From positions 140,275 through 204,274 of the forward strand of contig JBCBBJ010000005.1 of assembly GCA_038531745.1 (NCBI GenBank): a stretch of DNA of 64,000 bases, written 5' to 3'. The notes beneath the pieces were generated by a model. The model did no database searches. It was given only the letters and a program-made list of their open reading frames with translations, and had not been told where the DNA came from. Both the position numbers and the translations under genes were made by a program. This stretch comes from CALLPQ01 sp038531745 (GTDB taxonomy: Bacteria; Pseudomonadota; Alphaproteobacteria; Caulobacterales; Parvularculaceae). Below, in pieces: positions 8,400-15,866 of the stretch. Position 1 is the first letter of the stretch, and every line of letters begins with the position of its first letter.

Positions 8400-9797
8400 A
8401 TGGTGTGGGCAAAGACACGGCTAGGCACGGCAAACGCGAAAGTAGGGCAAGGATCAAACGCCGTTCGGCGCGACGCTTCGGGGGCCGTACCTGACACTTC
8501 TCCTGAGATTTCTCCAAATACTTCTGGTGGCACCGGCGTTGTGCGGGGAGGCGAACAGCCATTGGTTGCGGCCCATTTTGATGGGGCGCAAACCGGGCTT
8601 GGTACCGCGCTGGACACAGCCAGCAGCGCTGCCCGGGATCGGCAGGATAATCTGGCCTTTGAAAAGCGCCAATTGGCAAACGCCATTAGCCGCGATGTGG
8701 CCACCCGCGCGCAACTCCTGGGTCAGGAAGGCCGGATTTTTATTGCGCTCGTTTGGCTCGTCACAGCCGGGCTGCTGGCAATCAAATCGGGACAGGGCCC
8801 GGGCGTCGGCCTCAATGCACCGGGTAGTTTTCTGGCCTGGTTGCCCGCCAGTGATGCTGCACCCTTGGCACAGGTTTTCCTTATGGTTGGCGCTGCGGGG
8901 CTGTTTGTGGGGGCTGCGTTGTGGCTCTATTTCAAAGGGCAGCCCGATGATCGCCGGCCGGTCAAACGCCGCGCCGACCGATTGGGCGCTGACATCGCGG
9001 CGCAGGCCCGTGCGCTAGATACCGATGTGGCGCAGCTGACCCAAAAAATCCAGCACGGCCAGGGGCTTTCGAACGACCTTCAAGCACTGACCACGGCCCA
9101 GCATAAGGTTTTTGAAGTCCAAATGTTCTTCAAAGAACTGTCCTTTCTGGTGCCTGAAAATCATCGGCAGTCTATGGCTGATCTAAAGCAATATCTGTCG
9201 GGCCGCGCGGAGCCCGCGACGCTCTTCGTCTTTGCTGGCGGTGTGGCGTTGGGGCTTTTGATGGGCTGGCTGGGCTTTGCTGAGCGCGGTGTACAGACCG
9301 GGCCGACGCCCGATATTATGCGCTATACGGTCTTCTTTATGCTGCTGGTGGGCGGGGCCAGCATTTACGCGCTCGCTGGTTTGTTGAGTGCGGTGCTGTC
9401 CGGCTTTAATCTTCGCGATCAGGACCGGGCGGTGGAGGCGGCGCTGGACGGTTTGCGCAGTGCCTATCTGGCCAATAATGGTCCGCGTCTCGATGATATT
9501 ATCCGGCGGGTTGATGACGCGATGACGGTAACCCGCTCGCGCGCCGCTGCGTTGGAGAAAACCGCCGCCAAACCCCAAAAGTCGTCATCAACCAACGCTG
9601 ATCATCACGCCAGTGGTCCCGCTACTAAACAGCGTAAGGCCGCGCCAACCGAAACCTGGCAGCCAACCCATGAAAAGCCTGTTTTCGTGGAGACAGACTT
9701 CGCGGCCAGCCCAAAGGCTTTTTTACGGGACGGTGATTCGCCGGCCGGTCGCCCTAAGGCAACGCCGAAGACCTCGCGCCGGCGATTATTCTGGTAA
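8400..9797 (+). CDS. Unrecognised four-helix membrane protein with coiled coil
   Basis: I do not recognise this protein. The ATG at 8400 is preceded by GGGGA at six bases; a GTG at 8373 is an alternative. It has 465 residues: a low-complexity N-terminus of about 80, a charged helical stretch, two membrane segments near 113-129 and 158-178, a cytoplasmic coiled-coil loop of about 90 residues (185-268), two more membrane segments near 273-293 and 309-334, and a long disordered basic tail ending in RRRLFW. It follows the FSLD-repeat gene on the same strand and may be co-transcribed, which suggests a shared role at the membrane. No catalytic motif is visible. Confidence 0.7.
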   Translation: MVWAKTRLGTANAKVGQGSNAVRRDASGAVPDTSPEISPNTSGGTGVVRGGEQPLVAAHFDGAQTGLGTALDTASSAARDRQDNLAFEKRQLANAISRDVATRAQLLGQEGRIFIALVWLVTAGLLAIKSGQGPGVGLNAPGSFLAWLPASDAAPLAQVFLMVGAAGLFVGAALWLYFKGQPDDRRPVKRRADRLGADIAAQARALDTDVAQLTQKIQHGQGLSNDLQALTTAQHKVFEVQMFFKELSFLVPENHRQSMADLKQYLSGRAEPATLFVFAGGVALGLLMGWLGFAERGVQTGPTPDIMRYTVFFMLLVGGASIYALAGLLSAVLSGFNLRDQDRAVEAALDGLRSAYLANNGPRLDDIIRRVDDAMTVTRSRAAALEKTAAKPQKSSSTNADHHASGPATKQRKAAPTETWQPTHEKPVFVETDFAASPKAFLRDGDSPAGRPKATPKTSRRRLFW

Positions 9798-9964
9798 CTG
9801 GGCCGGCCTTGTGCTGCCGACAGGGCCCATAAAAGCCGTCGGCGGTCCACGAAATGCAAAAATATTTCGGGCAAGGGAGTCGAAAATCGCCCCCGAAACG
9901 AAACCGTAAGATGTGCTGATCGGGTGTTTGGCGTTAACTCTTTTTGAGCACAAGGTGCGCCCTG

Positions 9965-9980
9965 TTAAGAACCTGTTAGC
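9965..9980 (+). promoter_or_regulatory. Near-consensus CtrA-like site
   Basis: TTAA-GAACCTG-TTAGC: two half-sites seven bases apart, one base off the alphaproteobacterial CtrA consensus TTAA-N7-TTAAC. It lies just upstream of the NrdR-type boxes before nrdA. Cell-cycle control of ribonucleotide reductase would make biological sense, but one mismatched site is weak evidence. Confidence 0.35.
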
Positions 9981-10001
9981 AAAAAAATGACAACCCGGTA
10001 A

Positions 10002-10049
10002 CAACTTCATATTGACGATGTGGGTGGTGTCGATCACTATATGTTGTGT
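10002..10049 (+). promoter_or_regulatory. Tandem NrdR-type boxes upstream of nrdA
   Basis: The downstream box, 10034-10049 (TCACTATATGTTGTGT), matches 14 of 16 positions of the NrdR consensus acaCwATATwwGTGT-type palindrome. A weaker partner at 10002-10017 keeps the central ATATTG core (9 of 16) and sits 32 bases upstream, about three helical turns, which is the usual spacing of paired NrdR boxes. NrdR represses ribonucleotide reductase genes when dATP or ATP is bound. The nrdA start is 237 bases downstream. Strong single box; the second is marginal. Confidence 0.65.
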
Positions 10050-10286
10050 CAGCGAGGGTGCTGGCTTCCTTTCGACCTCCATCGCCACAGCGTCGTTCAT
10101 CAAGCAAAACCGACGCTCGCCTCCAGCCTTTGCGCCGCCTGATCGCGCTGCAAGGCCAGGGATTTTGCGGCCCCCGGGTCACGGTGGCGGATGGGGCGAA
10201 ACGGGTGAGGGCGTTGTGTCCATGCTCACCCACAGAGCGAACAGCCAACGCCTAACCAAAAGGCATAAACGAGAACAGGGTAAATC

Positions 10287-12221
10287 ATGACATTGATGGA
10301 AGCGGCACAAAAACAAGCCCATGGCGAAACGTCGGACCAGACTCCGCAGCGCGGGCGCGCCGAAGGGGCGGCCGTCGGCCTCCACCGTCAGAACACTGAT
10401 GGCAAGCCCGACCTAAAAGTGGTGCGGGAGATTAAGATCGATCACACCCGCGATGCGTTGCTGACTGATTTTGGCAAAACCACCATGGAAGATCGCTACT
10501 TGCTGGAGGGCGAGTCGTTTCAGGATATGTTTGCCCGCGTGGCGCGCACTTACGCCGACGATGCCGACCATGCCCAACGTATTTATGATTATATTTCGCG
10601 GCTCTGGTTCATGCCGGCGACACCGGTTCTTTCCAATGGCGGGGCCAAACGCGGCCTGCCGATTTCCTGTTTCCTGAATGGGGTCAGTGATAGCCTTGAT
10701 GGTATTGTGGGTACATGGAATGAAAATGTTGCCCTTGCCTCCAATGGCGGCGGCATCGGCACCTATTGGGGCAATGTGCGCTCCATCGGTGAAAAGGTAA
10801 AAGGCGCCGGCGCCACATCGGGCATTATTCCGTTTATCCGGGTGATGGACTCCCTGACCCTGGCAATTTCCCAGGGCTCTCTGCGCCGCGGTTCGGCGGC
10901 TTGCTATCTTGATATCCACCACCCGGAAATTGAAGAATTTCTGGAGATCAGAAAACCCTCGGGCGATTTCAACCGCAAGTCACTCAACCTGCATCACGGT
11001 ATCAATGTGACCGATGAGTTTATGCAGGCCGTGATGGATGATGCGGAGTTTGGGCTTAAAAGCCCAAAAAATGGTGAGGTGATCCGCACCATCAACGCGC
11101 GTAAGCTCTGGCAAAAAATCCTGGAAATCCGTCTACAGACGGGTGAGCCCTATCTCCTGTTCTCAGATACCGTCAATCGCCAAATGGCCAAGCACCAGCG
11201 TGATCTTGGTCTGAAGGTCTCCACATCTAATCTGTGTTCCGAAATTATGCTGCACACGGGTCAAGACCATCGCGGGGAAGACCGCACGGCGGTATGTTGC
11301 CTGTCCTCCATCAACGCAGAAAAATATGACGAGTGGAAAGATGACCGGCGTTTTGTGGAAGACGTGATGCGCTTTCTCGATAATGTACTGCAGGAGTTTA
11401 TTGATACCGCCCCCGCCTCCATGGCGAAGGCTGTCTACTCCGCCTCGCGTGAGCGGTCGGTAGGGTTAGGCCTGATGGGTTTTCATTCGTTCTTGCAATC
11501 GAAAAATATTCCGTTTGAAAGCGCCATGGCGAAATCATGGAACATGCGTCTGTTCAAACATATCCGCATGGGCGCCGACGCCGCATCGGTTAAACTGGCC
11601 GAAGAGCGCGGTGCCTGCCCCGATGCTGAAGAGGTTGGGATCAAGCAACGTTTCTCCCACAAGCTGGCGATTGCTCCGACAGCATCAATCTCCATCATCT
11701 GCGGCGGCGCAAGCCCGTGCATCGAACCGATCCCGGCAAATGTCTACACCCATAAGACGTTATCGGGGTCCTTCACGGTAAAGAACAAGGCGCTGGAAAA
11801 TCTCCTGGCTGAAAAAGTAATGAATACGGACGATGTGTGGACCTCAATCCTGGAGAATGAAGGCAGCATCCAACATCTTGATTGCCTGAGTGCCGAGGAA
11901 AAAGAGATTTTTAAGACGGCCTTTGAGATTGATCAACGCTGGGTTGTTGAGCTGGCCGCTGATCGGTCGCCCTTCATCTGTCAGGGTCAATCGGTCAACG
12001 TCTTCCTACCCGGCGATATCGACAAATGGGACCTCCACATGCTCCATTGGACCGCATGGGAAAAAGGCGTGAAAAGTCTTTATTATTGCCGCTCAAAATC
12101 AGTGCAACGTACATCCTTCGCCGGCGGCGAAAAAAAGGTGAGCACGGACGATATCCAGGCAAACCTAGAAGCCGCCGCAGCCGCCCGCACAGATTATGAT
12201 GAATGCCTTGCCTGTCAGTAA
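10287..12221 (+). CDS. nrdA: Ribonucleoside-diphosphate reductase alpha subunit (class Ia)
   Basis: Large subunit that reduces ribonucleoside diphosphates to deoxyribonucleotides in the cytoplasm, with a radical-generating beta subunit. In 644 residues it keeps the active-site set: a cysteine in LPISCFLN, the SNLCSE loop carrying the thiyl-radical cysteine with Asn and Glu, the second redox cysteine in AVCCLSS, the radical-transfer tyrosine pair in SLYYCRS, and a C-terminal ECLACQ shuttle pair. The N-terminal 50 residues look disordered and no ATP-cone is seen, so the protein is about 120 residues shorter than E. coli NrdA. No nrdB follows; a minus-strand gene converges on it. Start chosen on ATG and local context. 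Confidence 0.95.
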   Translation: MTLMEAAQKQAHGETSDQTPQRGRAEGAAVGLHRQNTDGKPDLKVVREIKIDHTRDALLTDFGKTTMEDRYLLEGESFQDMFARVARTYADDADHAQRIYDYISRLWFMPATPVLSNGGAKRGLPISCFLNGVSDSLDGIVGTWNENVALASNGGGIGTYWGNVRSIGEKVKGAGATSGIIPFIRVMDSLTLAISQGSLRRGSAACYLDIHHPEIEEFLEIRKPSGDFNRKSLNLHHGINVTDEFMQAVMDDAEFGLKSPKNGEVIRTINARKLWQKILEIRLQTGEPYLLFSDTVNRQMAKHQRDLGLKVSTSNLCSEIMLHTGQDHRGEDRTAVCCLSSINAEKYDEWKDDRRFVEDVMRFLDNVLQEFIDTAPASMAKAVYSASRERSVGLGLMGFHSFLQSKNIPFESAMAKSWNMRLFKHIRMGADAASVKLAEERGACPDAEEVGIKQRFSHKLAIAPTASISIICGGASPCIEPIPANVYTHKTLSGSFTVKNKALENLLAEKVMNTDDVWTSILENEGSIQHLDCLSAEEKEIFKTAFEIDQRWVVELAADRSPFICQGQSVNVFLPGDIDKWDLHMLHWTAWEKGVKSLYYCRSKSVQRTSFAGGEKKVSTDDIQANLEAAAAARTDYDECLACQ

Positions 12222-12300
12222 CGGTAGCATTCATCTAAACGGCTTGTCGTGGCGTTAAGACTTATTACGAGTCCAGTGTTCGTTTGAAAACTAATCGCAT

Positions 12301-13263
12301 TCAAGACGCGCGATACGTCAAATCCAGGAATACGTCTTCCAGGTCAGGTTCAACTGTGGACAGGTCTTGCACGCTGATCCCGGCGGCCGAGAGTTGCGCG
12401 AGGATGTCGCCCACTTCGCCTTTGCTGGGCTGATAGGGAATGGCAAGTCGCCCGTCACCGCGTTGTTCAATGTCAAATCCCGCAAGGGTGGGCAGGGTCG
12501 TCAGTGTTCTTTCGGGCGTAACCACCAGGGTCTTGCTGTCGAACGATGCAATCAGCTTCTCCGTAGGCTCACACGCAACCAACGTACCCTGATGAATAAT
12601 GCCGATCTGATCACACAGCTCTTGCGCTTCTTCCAGATAGTGCGTGGTTAGAACAATCGTCGTACCCGCATCGTGCATTTCCATGACCAGATCCCACAAT
12701 TGCTTGCGCAATTCGATATCAACACCGGCTGTGGGCTCATCGAGAATAAGCACTGGTGGTTTGTGCACCATGGCTTTCGCCACCAGCAGGCGGCGCTTCA
12801 TACCGCCGGAAAGCATCCTCACATAGGCATCGGCTTTGTCTTCAAGCCCGAGGGATTTCAAAATCGCCATGGTCTCGCGCCGCGCCGCAGGGACGCCGAA
12901 AAGACCGGCCTGAATTTCTAAGGCCTCTTTCGGGGTGAAGAAAACGTCTGTGGTGATTTCCTGGGGCACCACGCCGATGGAGGCGCGCGCCTGACGCGGG
13001 TTTTTGTCAATGTCAAAGCCCCAAACCGTTGCCTCGCCGCCGGATTTGTTCACCAGCCCCGCTAGAATATTGATGAAGGTCGACTTGCCCGCGCCATTGG
13101 GGCCGAGAAGGCCAAAGATCGATCCGGCCTCAATGGTCAGGTCGATGCCCTTCAACGCTTCTTTAGCGGGTGCCTTTTTGGTGGCGGCGTAGGTTTTGCG
13201 CAGGCCCCGCGCCACAATGGCGTTGGGATGGCCCGGCTTATCGGCTTTGCTTGCTAAGGTCAT
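12301..13263 (-). CDS. ABC transporter ATP-binding protein, YadG-like, without adjacent permease
   Basis: 320-residue ATPase with a short N-terminal extension, Walker A GPNGAGKST near residue 54, signature LSGGMKRR and Walker B LILDEPTAGVD, followed by an H-loop in TTHYLEEA. The C-terminal 90 residues form the small accessory domain seen in YadG/drug-exporter-type ATPases. Such ATPases normally pair with an ABC-2 permease such as YadH; none is adjacent on either side, so the partner must be elsewhere. nrdA converges from the left. Function class is sure, substrate unknown. Confidence 0.9.
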   Translation of the reverse strand: MTLASKADKPGHPNAIVARGLRKTYAATKKAPAKEALKGIDLTIEAGSIFGLLGPNGAGKSTFINILAGLVNKSGGEATVWGFDIDKNPRQARASIGVVPQEITTDVFFTPKEALEIQAGLFGVPAARRETMAILKSLGLEDKADAYVRMLSGGMKRRLLVAKAMVHKPPVLILDEPTAGVDIELRKQLWDLVMEMHDAGTTIVLTTHYLEEAQELCDQIGIIHQGTLVACEPTEKLIASFDSKTLVVTPERTLTTLPTLAGFDIEQRGDGRLAIPYQPSKGEVGDILAQLSAAGISVQDLSTVEPDLEDVFLDLTYRAS

Positions 13264-13476
13264 AACGCCGGTATTGGCGAGAGGGCCGCCGCCGTCAAGC
13301 CGAGGGCCGCTTTTGGTCGCTCCTCATGCGCCGAGGCAAGCTTAAAGGGCAACGGCCAGCATCGGTGCTTTGGGCACGATAACGCTACAATCAATTGATG
13401 ATTCAATTTTGCTCAATAATAAGGTAGCACCACAGCAGGGGAATTTTGACCCCGCACGCTCTTTCGACGGAAGCCG

Positions 13477-13692
13477 ATGACCGACGTCCCACCATCCTCA
13501 ACGCATCCCGCCCAACCAACAGGGCCTGAAACCATTTTTGTGGACAGCCACCGGATCAGTTGCGATGGCGGCGGCGGCGCGCTTGGTCATCCGTTGGTTT
13601 ATTATTCCCTAGAAGATGGCGAGGCCATTTGCGGCTATTGTGGCCGCAAATTTATCTATGATCCGGCACGGGTGGACCCAGTTGCTTCATAA
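13477..13692 (+). CDS. CHCC-type zinc-finger protein
   Basis: A 71-residue protein matching the zf-CHCC family (related to the NDUFS6 subunit of complex I). The zinc ligands are visible in order: C in ISCDGGGG, H in LGHP, and the pair in ICGYCGRKF. In mitochondria and alphaproteobacteria this fold is linked to complex I assembly or structure; whether this protein joins complex I cannot be told here. It stands alone, between a divergent ABC ATPase and a convergent S9 peptidase. The N-terminal 20 residues are Pro/Thr-rich. Confidence 0.9.
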   Translation: MTDVPPSSTHPAQPTGPETIFVDSHRISCDGGGGALGHPLVYYSLEDGEAICGYCGRKFIYDPARVDPVAS

Positions 13693-13739
13693 AAAGACGG
13701 TTCAGACGTGGTGGCCCGCGCAATCATTTGTGCCCTGCG

Positions 13740-15752
13740 TTAGCGACCGCCAATAGATGCATTCACAAAGTCGAGCGTCTCGGACAGCATGCGCTGGCGG
13801 GTTTCCGCGCCGCTGAGCCAATGGTCTTCACCGTTCAGGGTAATGAGTTTTACGGTTTTGCCAGCGCGCTCCAGCGCGCCCTCCATCCGTTTTGATTGAG
13901 AATATGGTACAACCGTATCGTCCTTGCCGTGGATGAGCAGGATTGGAACGCGAACTTTGTCCGCTTGCTCCACCGGGGAGACGGCCTTAATGGCGCTTTC
14001 ATCCTTAAATCTGTCGCCGATCTGTGTCTGCCAATAGGCGAGGGAATATTCACTGGACCGCGCGCCCTCCCCAAGGACGGCCATCAAATCCGTTACGCCG
14101 TTGACGCTGATGCTACAGGCATAAAGATCGGGCGTCAGGGTTGCACCGGCAAGCGCGGCATAGCCGCCATAGCTGGCCCCGGCGATGCAGATCCGCGCTG
14201 GGTCAACCGCGCCCTCCTTGATGAGGGCCCGAACACCATTGGTGATATCATCCTGCATGAGACGGCCCCATTGGCGTCGTCCCGCCGTCCGAAAGTCATA
14301 ACCGTACCCGGAAGAGCCGCGAAAGTTAGGCTGATAAACCGCATAACCATTGGCCGCATAAAAGGATGCCCACCAATCAAAAGCTTGCGTATCCCGGTCC
14401 GCCGGCCCGCCATGGGCAAGCACAATGAGCGGTAGGTTTTCGGCCGCTTGCGCTGATGGTTTGGTCAGATAGCCGTGGATGGTCGTTCCATCAGGCGCGG
14501 CATAGTCAAATTCCGTGCGAGCGAGGGTTAGGTTTTCAAGCCAGGGATAAGACGAGCCAATGGCAGACAGTTCCTTGCGGGCCTTATCGTATAGAAAGAA
14601 ACCCGTTGGCTTGTTGCTGTAATCAGCTTGAACAATCCAACGCTCCCGTGCGGTGTCATAGGATGTGATCGTCACCACGTCAGCCTTCAATGCCTTTTTC
14701 AGTCGGCTGCTAATGCCGCTAAAGGCGTCGTCGAAATAATATTCTGACGGGAACTCTTTTGTGATGCTGGTGCCAATAATACTGCCGGTATCAAAATCAT
14801 ATTTGACTGTTGAGACATCATAGGTCTCGTCAAGATAGACGGCCTCTCCAATCTCCCCTGTGCTGATATCCATCTTGTAAAGACCGCGAACGCCTTTCTT
14901 TCGCACCGCGGAAACGATCGCGTGGGTACCGTCGACGGAAAGTCCGTAAATATTGAACGCCACACCTTGGCCTGGCGTTTCCTTATACCGGCGCAGTTCT
15001 TTGCCCCGCCGCGTGCTGGCATCAAGGACAATGCGCTCTTTTGTGCGGTCATCAAGATCAATTCTTAGAACAGGTGCGCCGTCGGCACCGACAACCCAGT
15101 CGTCTGTGCCCGGCTTACCGCGGGCGAATGCTTTCGCGCGTCCCGTCTTTAAGTTGACTTTATAGATGCTGTAGCCGCCAAGTTCACGCCCACCGAGGCG
15201 GGAGGGGCCAGCACTGCCTTGCTCAAGTCCCGAGTTCGGTTCCAATTGAGCGATCAGTACATTTTGCGGGTCGTCAGGCAGGCGATGGAGAAGCTGACCC
15301 GACGACAAAATGCGCGCAAACCCCGGGTTGGTGGCGAACATGATCTTCGCCTCTTGTGTGTTGGCATTCAGGGAAAAATATCTGAAATATTCATAGGTTT
15401 TGAGACCGTCGACCGTATTGATCCGGGTTGTTGCTGACACAAGAACGAGCACATAATCATCATTGGCCCAGATGAGATCGCGCCCCTTATTTTCACCCAC
15501 GGAAATATAGGAGGGCGCTTCGCTCTCGCCGCCGACGGTGTAAATGCCGATAACGGTTTGCGGCCCCCGCGATTCCAACATGGCGACGCGTTTCCCGTTG
15601 GGGGAGATGACGGCCTCGCTGATATAAGGGAGGGCGCCGAAACTCTTCGCGTCCGATTGTGCCGCCGCTGGCGTGAAAGTGCCTGATGCCCACAGGCCAA
15701 TAAGAACTGCTGCCGCGGTAAGCGCGACACGATATACGTGCTGTATTGTCAC
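13740..15752 (-). CDS. S9-family prolyl oligopeptidase-type peptidase, exported
   Basis: I start it at the GTG at 15752, preceded by AAGGGG at six bases; an in-frame GTG ten codons upstream has no such site. The 670-residue protein begins with a signal peptide ending near AAAQS (about residue 32), then a beta-propeller region to about 400, and an alpha/beta-hydrolase domain. The catalytic triad is visible: S527 in GASYGGYA, D612 in HGKDDTVVP and H644 in GEDHWL. It would cleave short peptides in the periplasm. It lies about 115 bases downstream of ftsK on the same strand. Confidence 0.92.
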   Translation of the reverse strand: MTIQHVYRVALTAAAVLIGLWASGTFTPAAAQSDAKSFGALPYISEAVISPNGKRVAMLESRGPQTVIGIYTVGGESEAPSYISVGENKGRDLIWANDDYVLVLVSATTRINTVDGLKTYEYFRYFSLNANTQEAKIMFATNPGFARILSSGQLLHRLPDDPQNVLIAQLEPNSGLEQGSAGPSRLGGRELGGYSIYKVNLKTGRAKAFARGKPGTDDWVVGADGAPVLRIDLDDRTKERIVLDASTRRGKELRRYKETPGQGVAFNIYGLSVDGTHAIVSAVRKKGVRGLYKMDISTGEIGEAVYLDETYDVSTVKYDFDTGSIIGTSITKEFPSEYYFDDAFSGISSRLKKALKADVVTITSYDTARERWIVQADYSNKPTGFFLYDKARKELSAIGSSYPWLENLTLARTEFDYAAPDGTTIHGYLTKPSAQAAENLPLIVLAHGGPADRDTQAFDWWASFYAANGYAVYQPNFRGSSGYGYDFRTAGRRQWGRLMQDDITNGVRALIKEGAVDPARICIAGASYGGYAALAGATLTPDLYACSISVNGVTDLMAVLGEGARSSEYSLAYWQTQIGDRFKDESAIKAVSPVEQADKVRVPILLIHGKDDTVVPYSQSKRMEGALERAGKTVKLITLNGEDHWLSGAETRQRMLSETLDFVNASIGGR

Positions 15753-15866
15753 AATATTCCCCTTGTCATCCCGTCGGGCCACCCTTGGCCTCGCCCTCAG
15801 TCTTTGGTCAATTCAGTTCCCCTAATCTTATTGAAACCCATTGCGTGGCTGCCCGCAAGGCCGTTT

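Larger units (their letters stand above)
9798..10286. other. Long intergenic region upstream of nrdA
   Basis: About 490 bases without a supported gene. It holds a near-consensus CtrA-like site and two NrdR-type boxes (listed separately). Short open frames here lack ribosome binding sites and recognisable sequence. The last 230 bases before nrdA hold nothing I can assign, so the nrdA leader is unusually long if transcription starts near the NrdR boxes. Confidence 0.6.
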
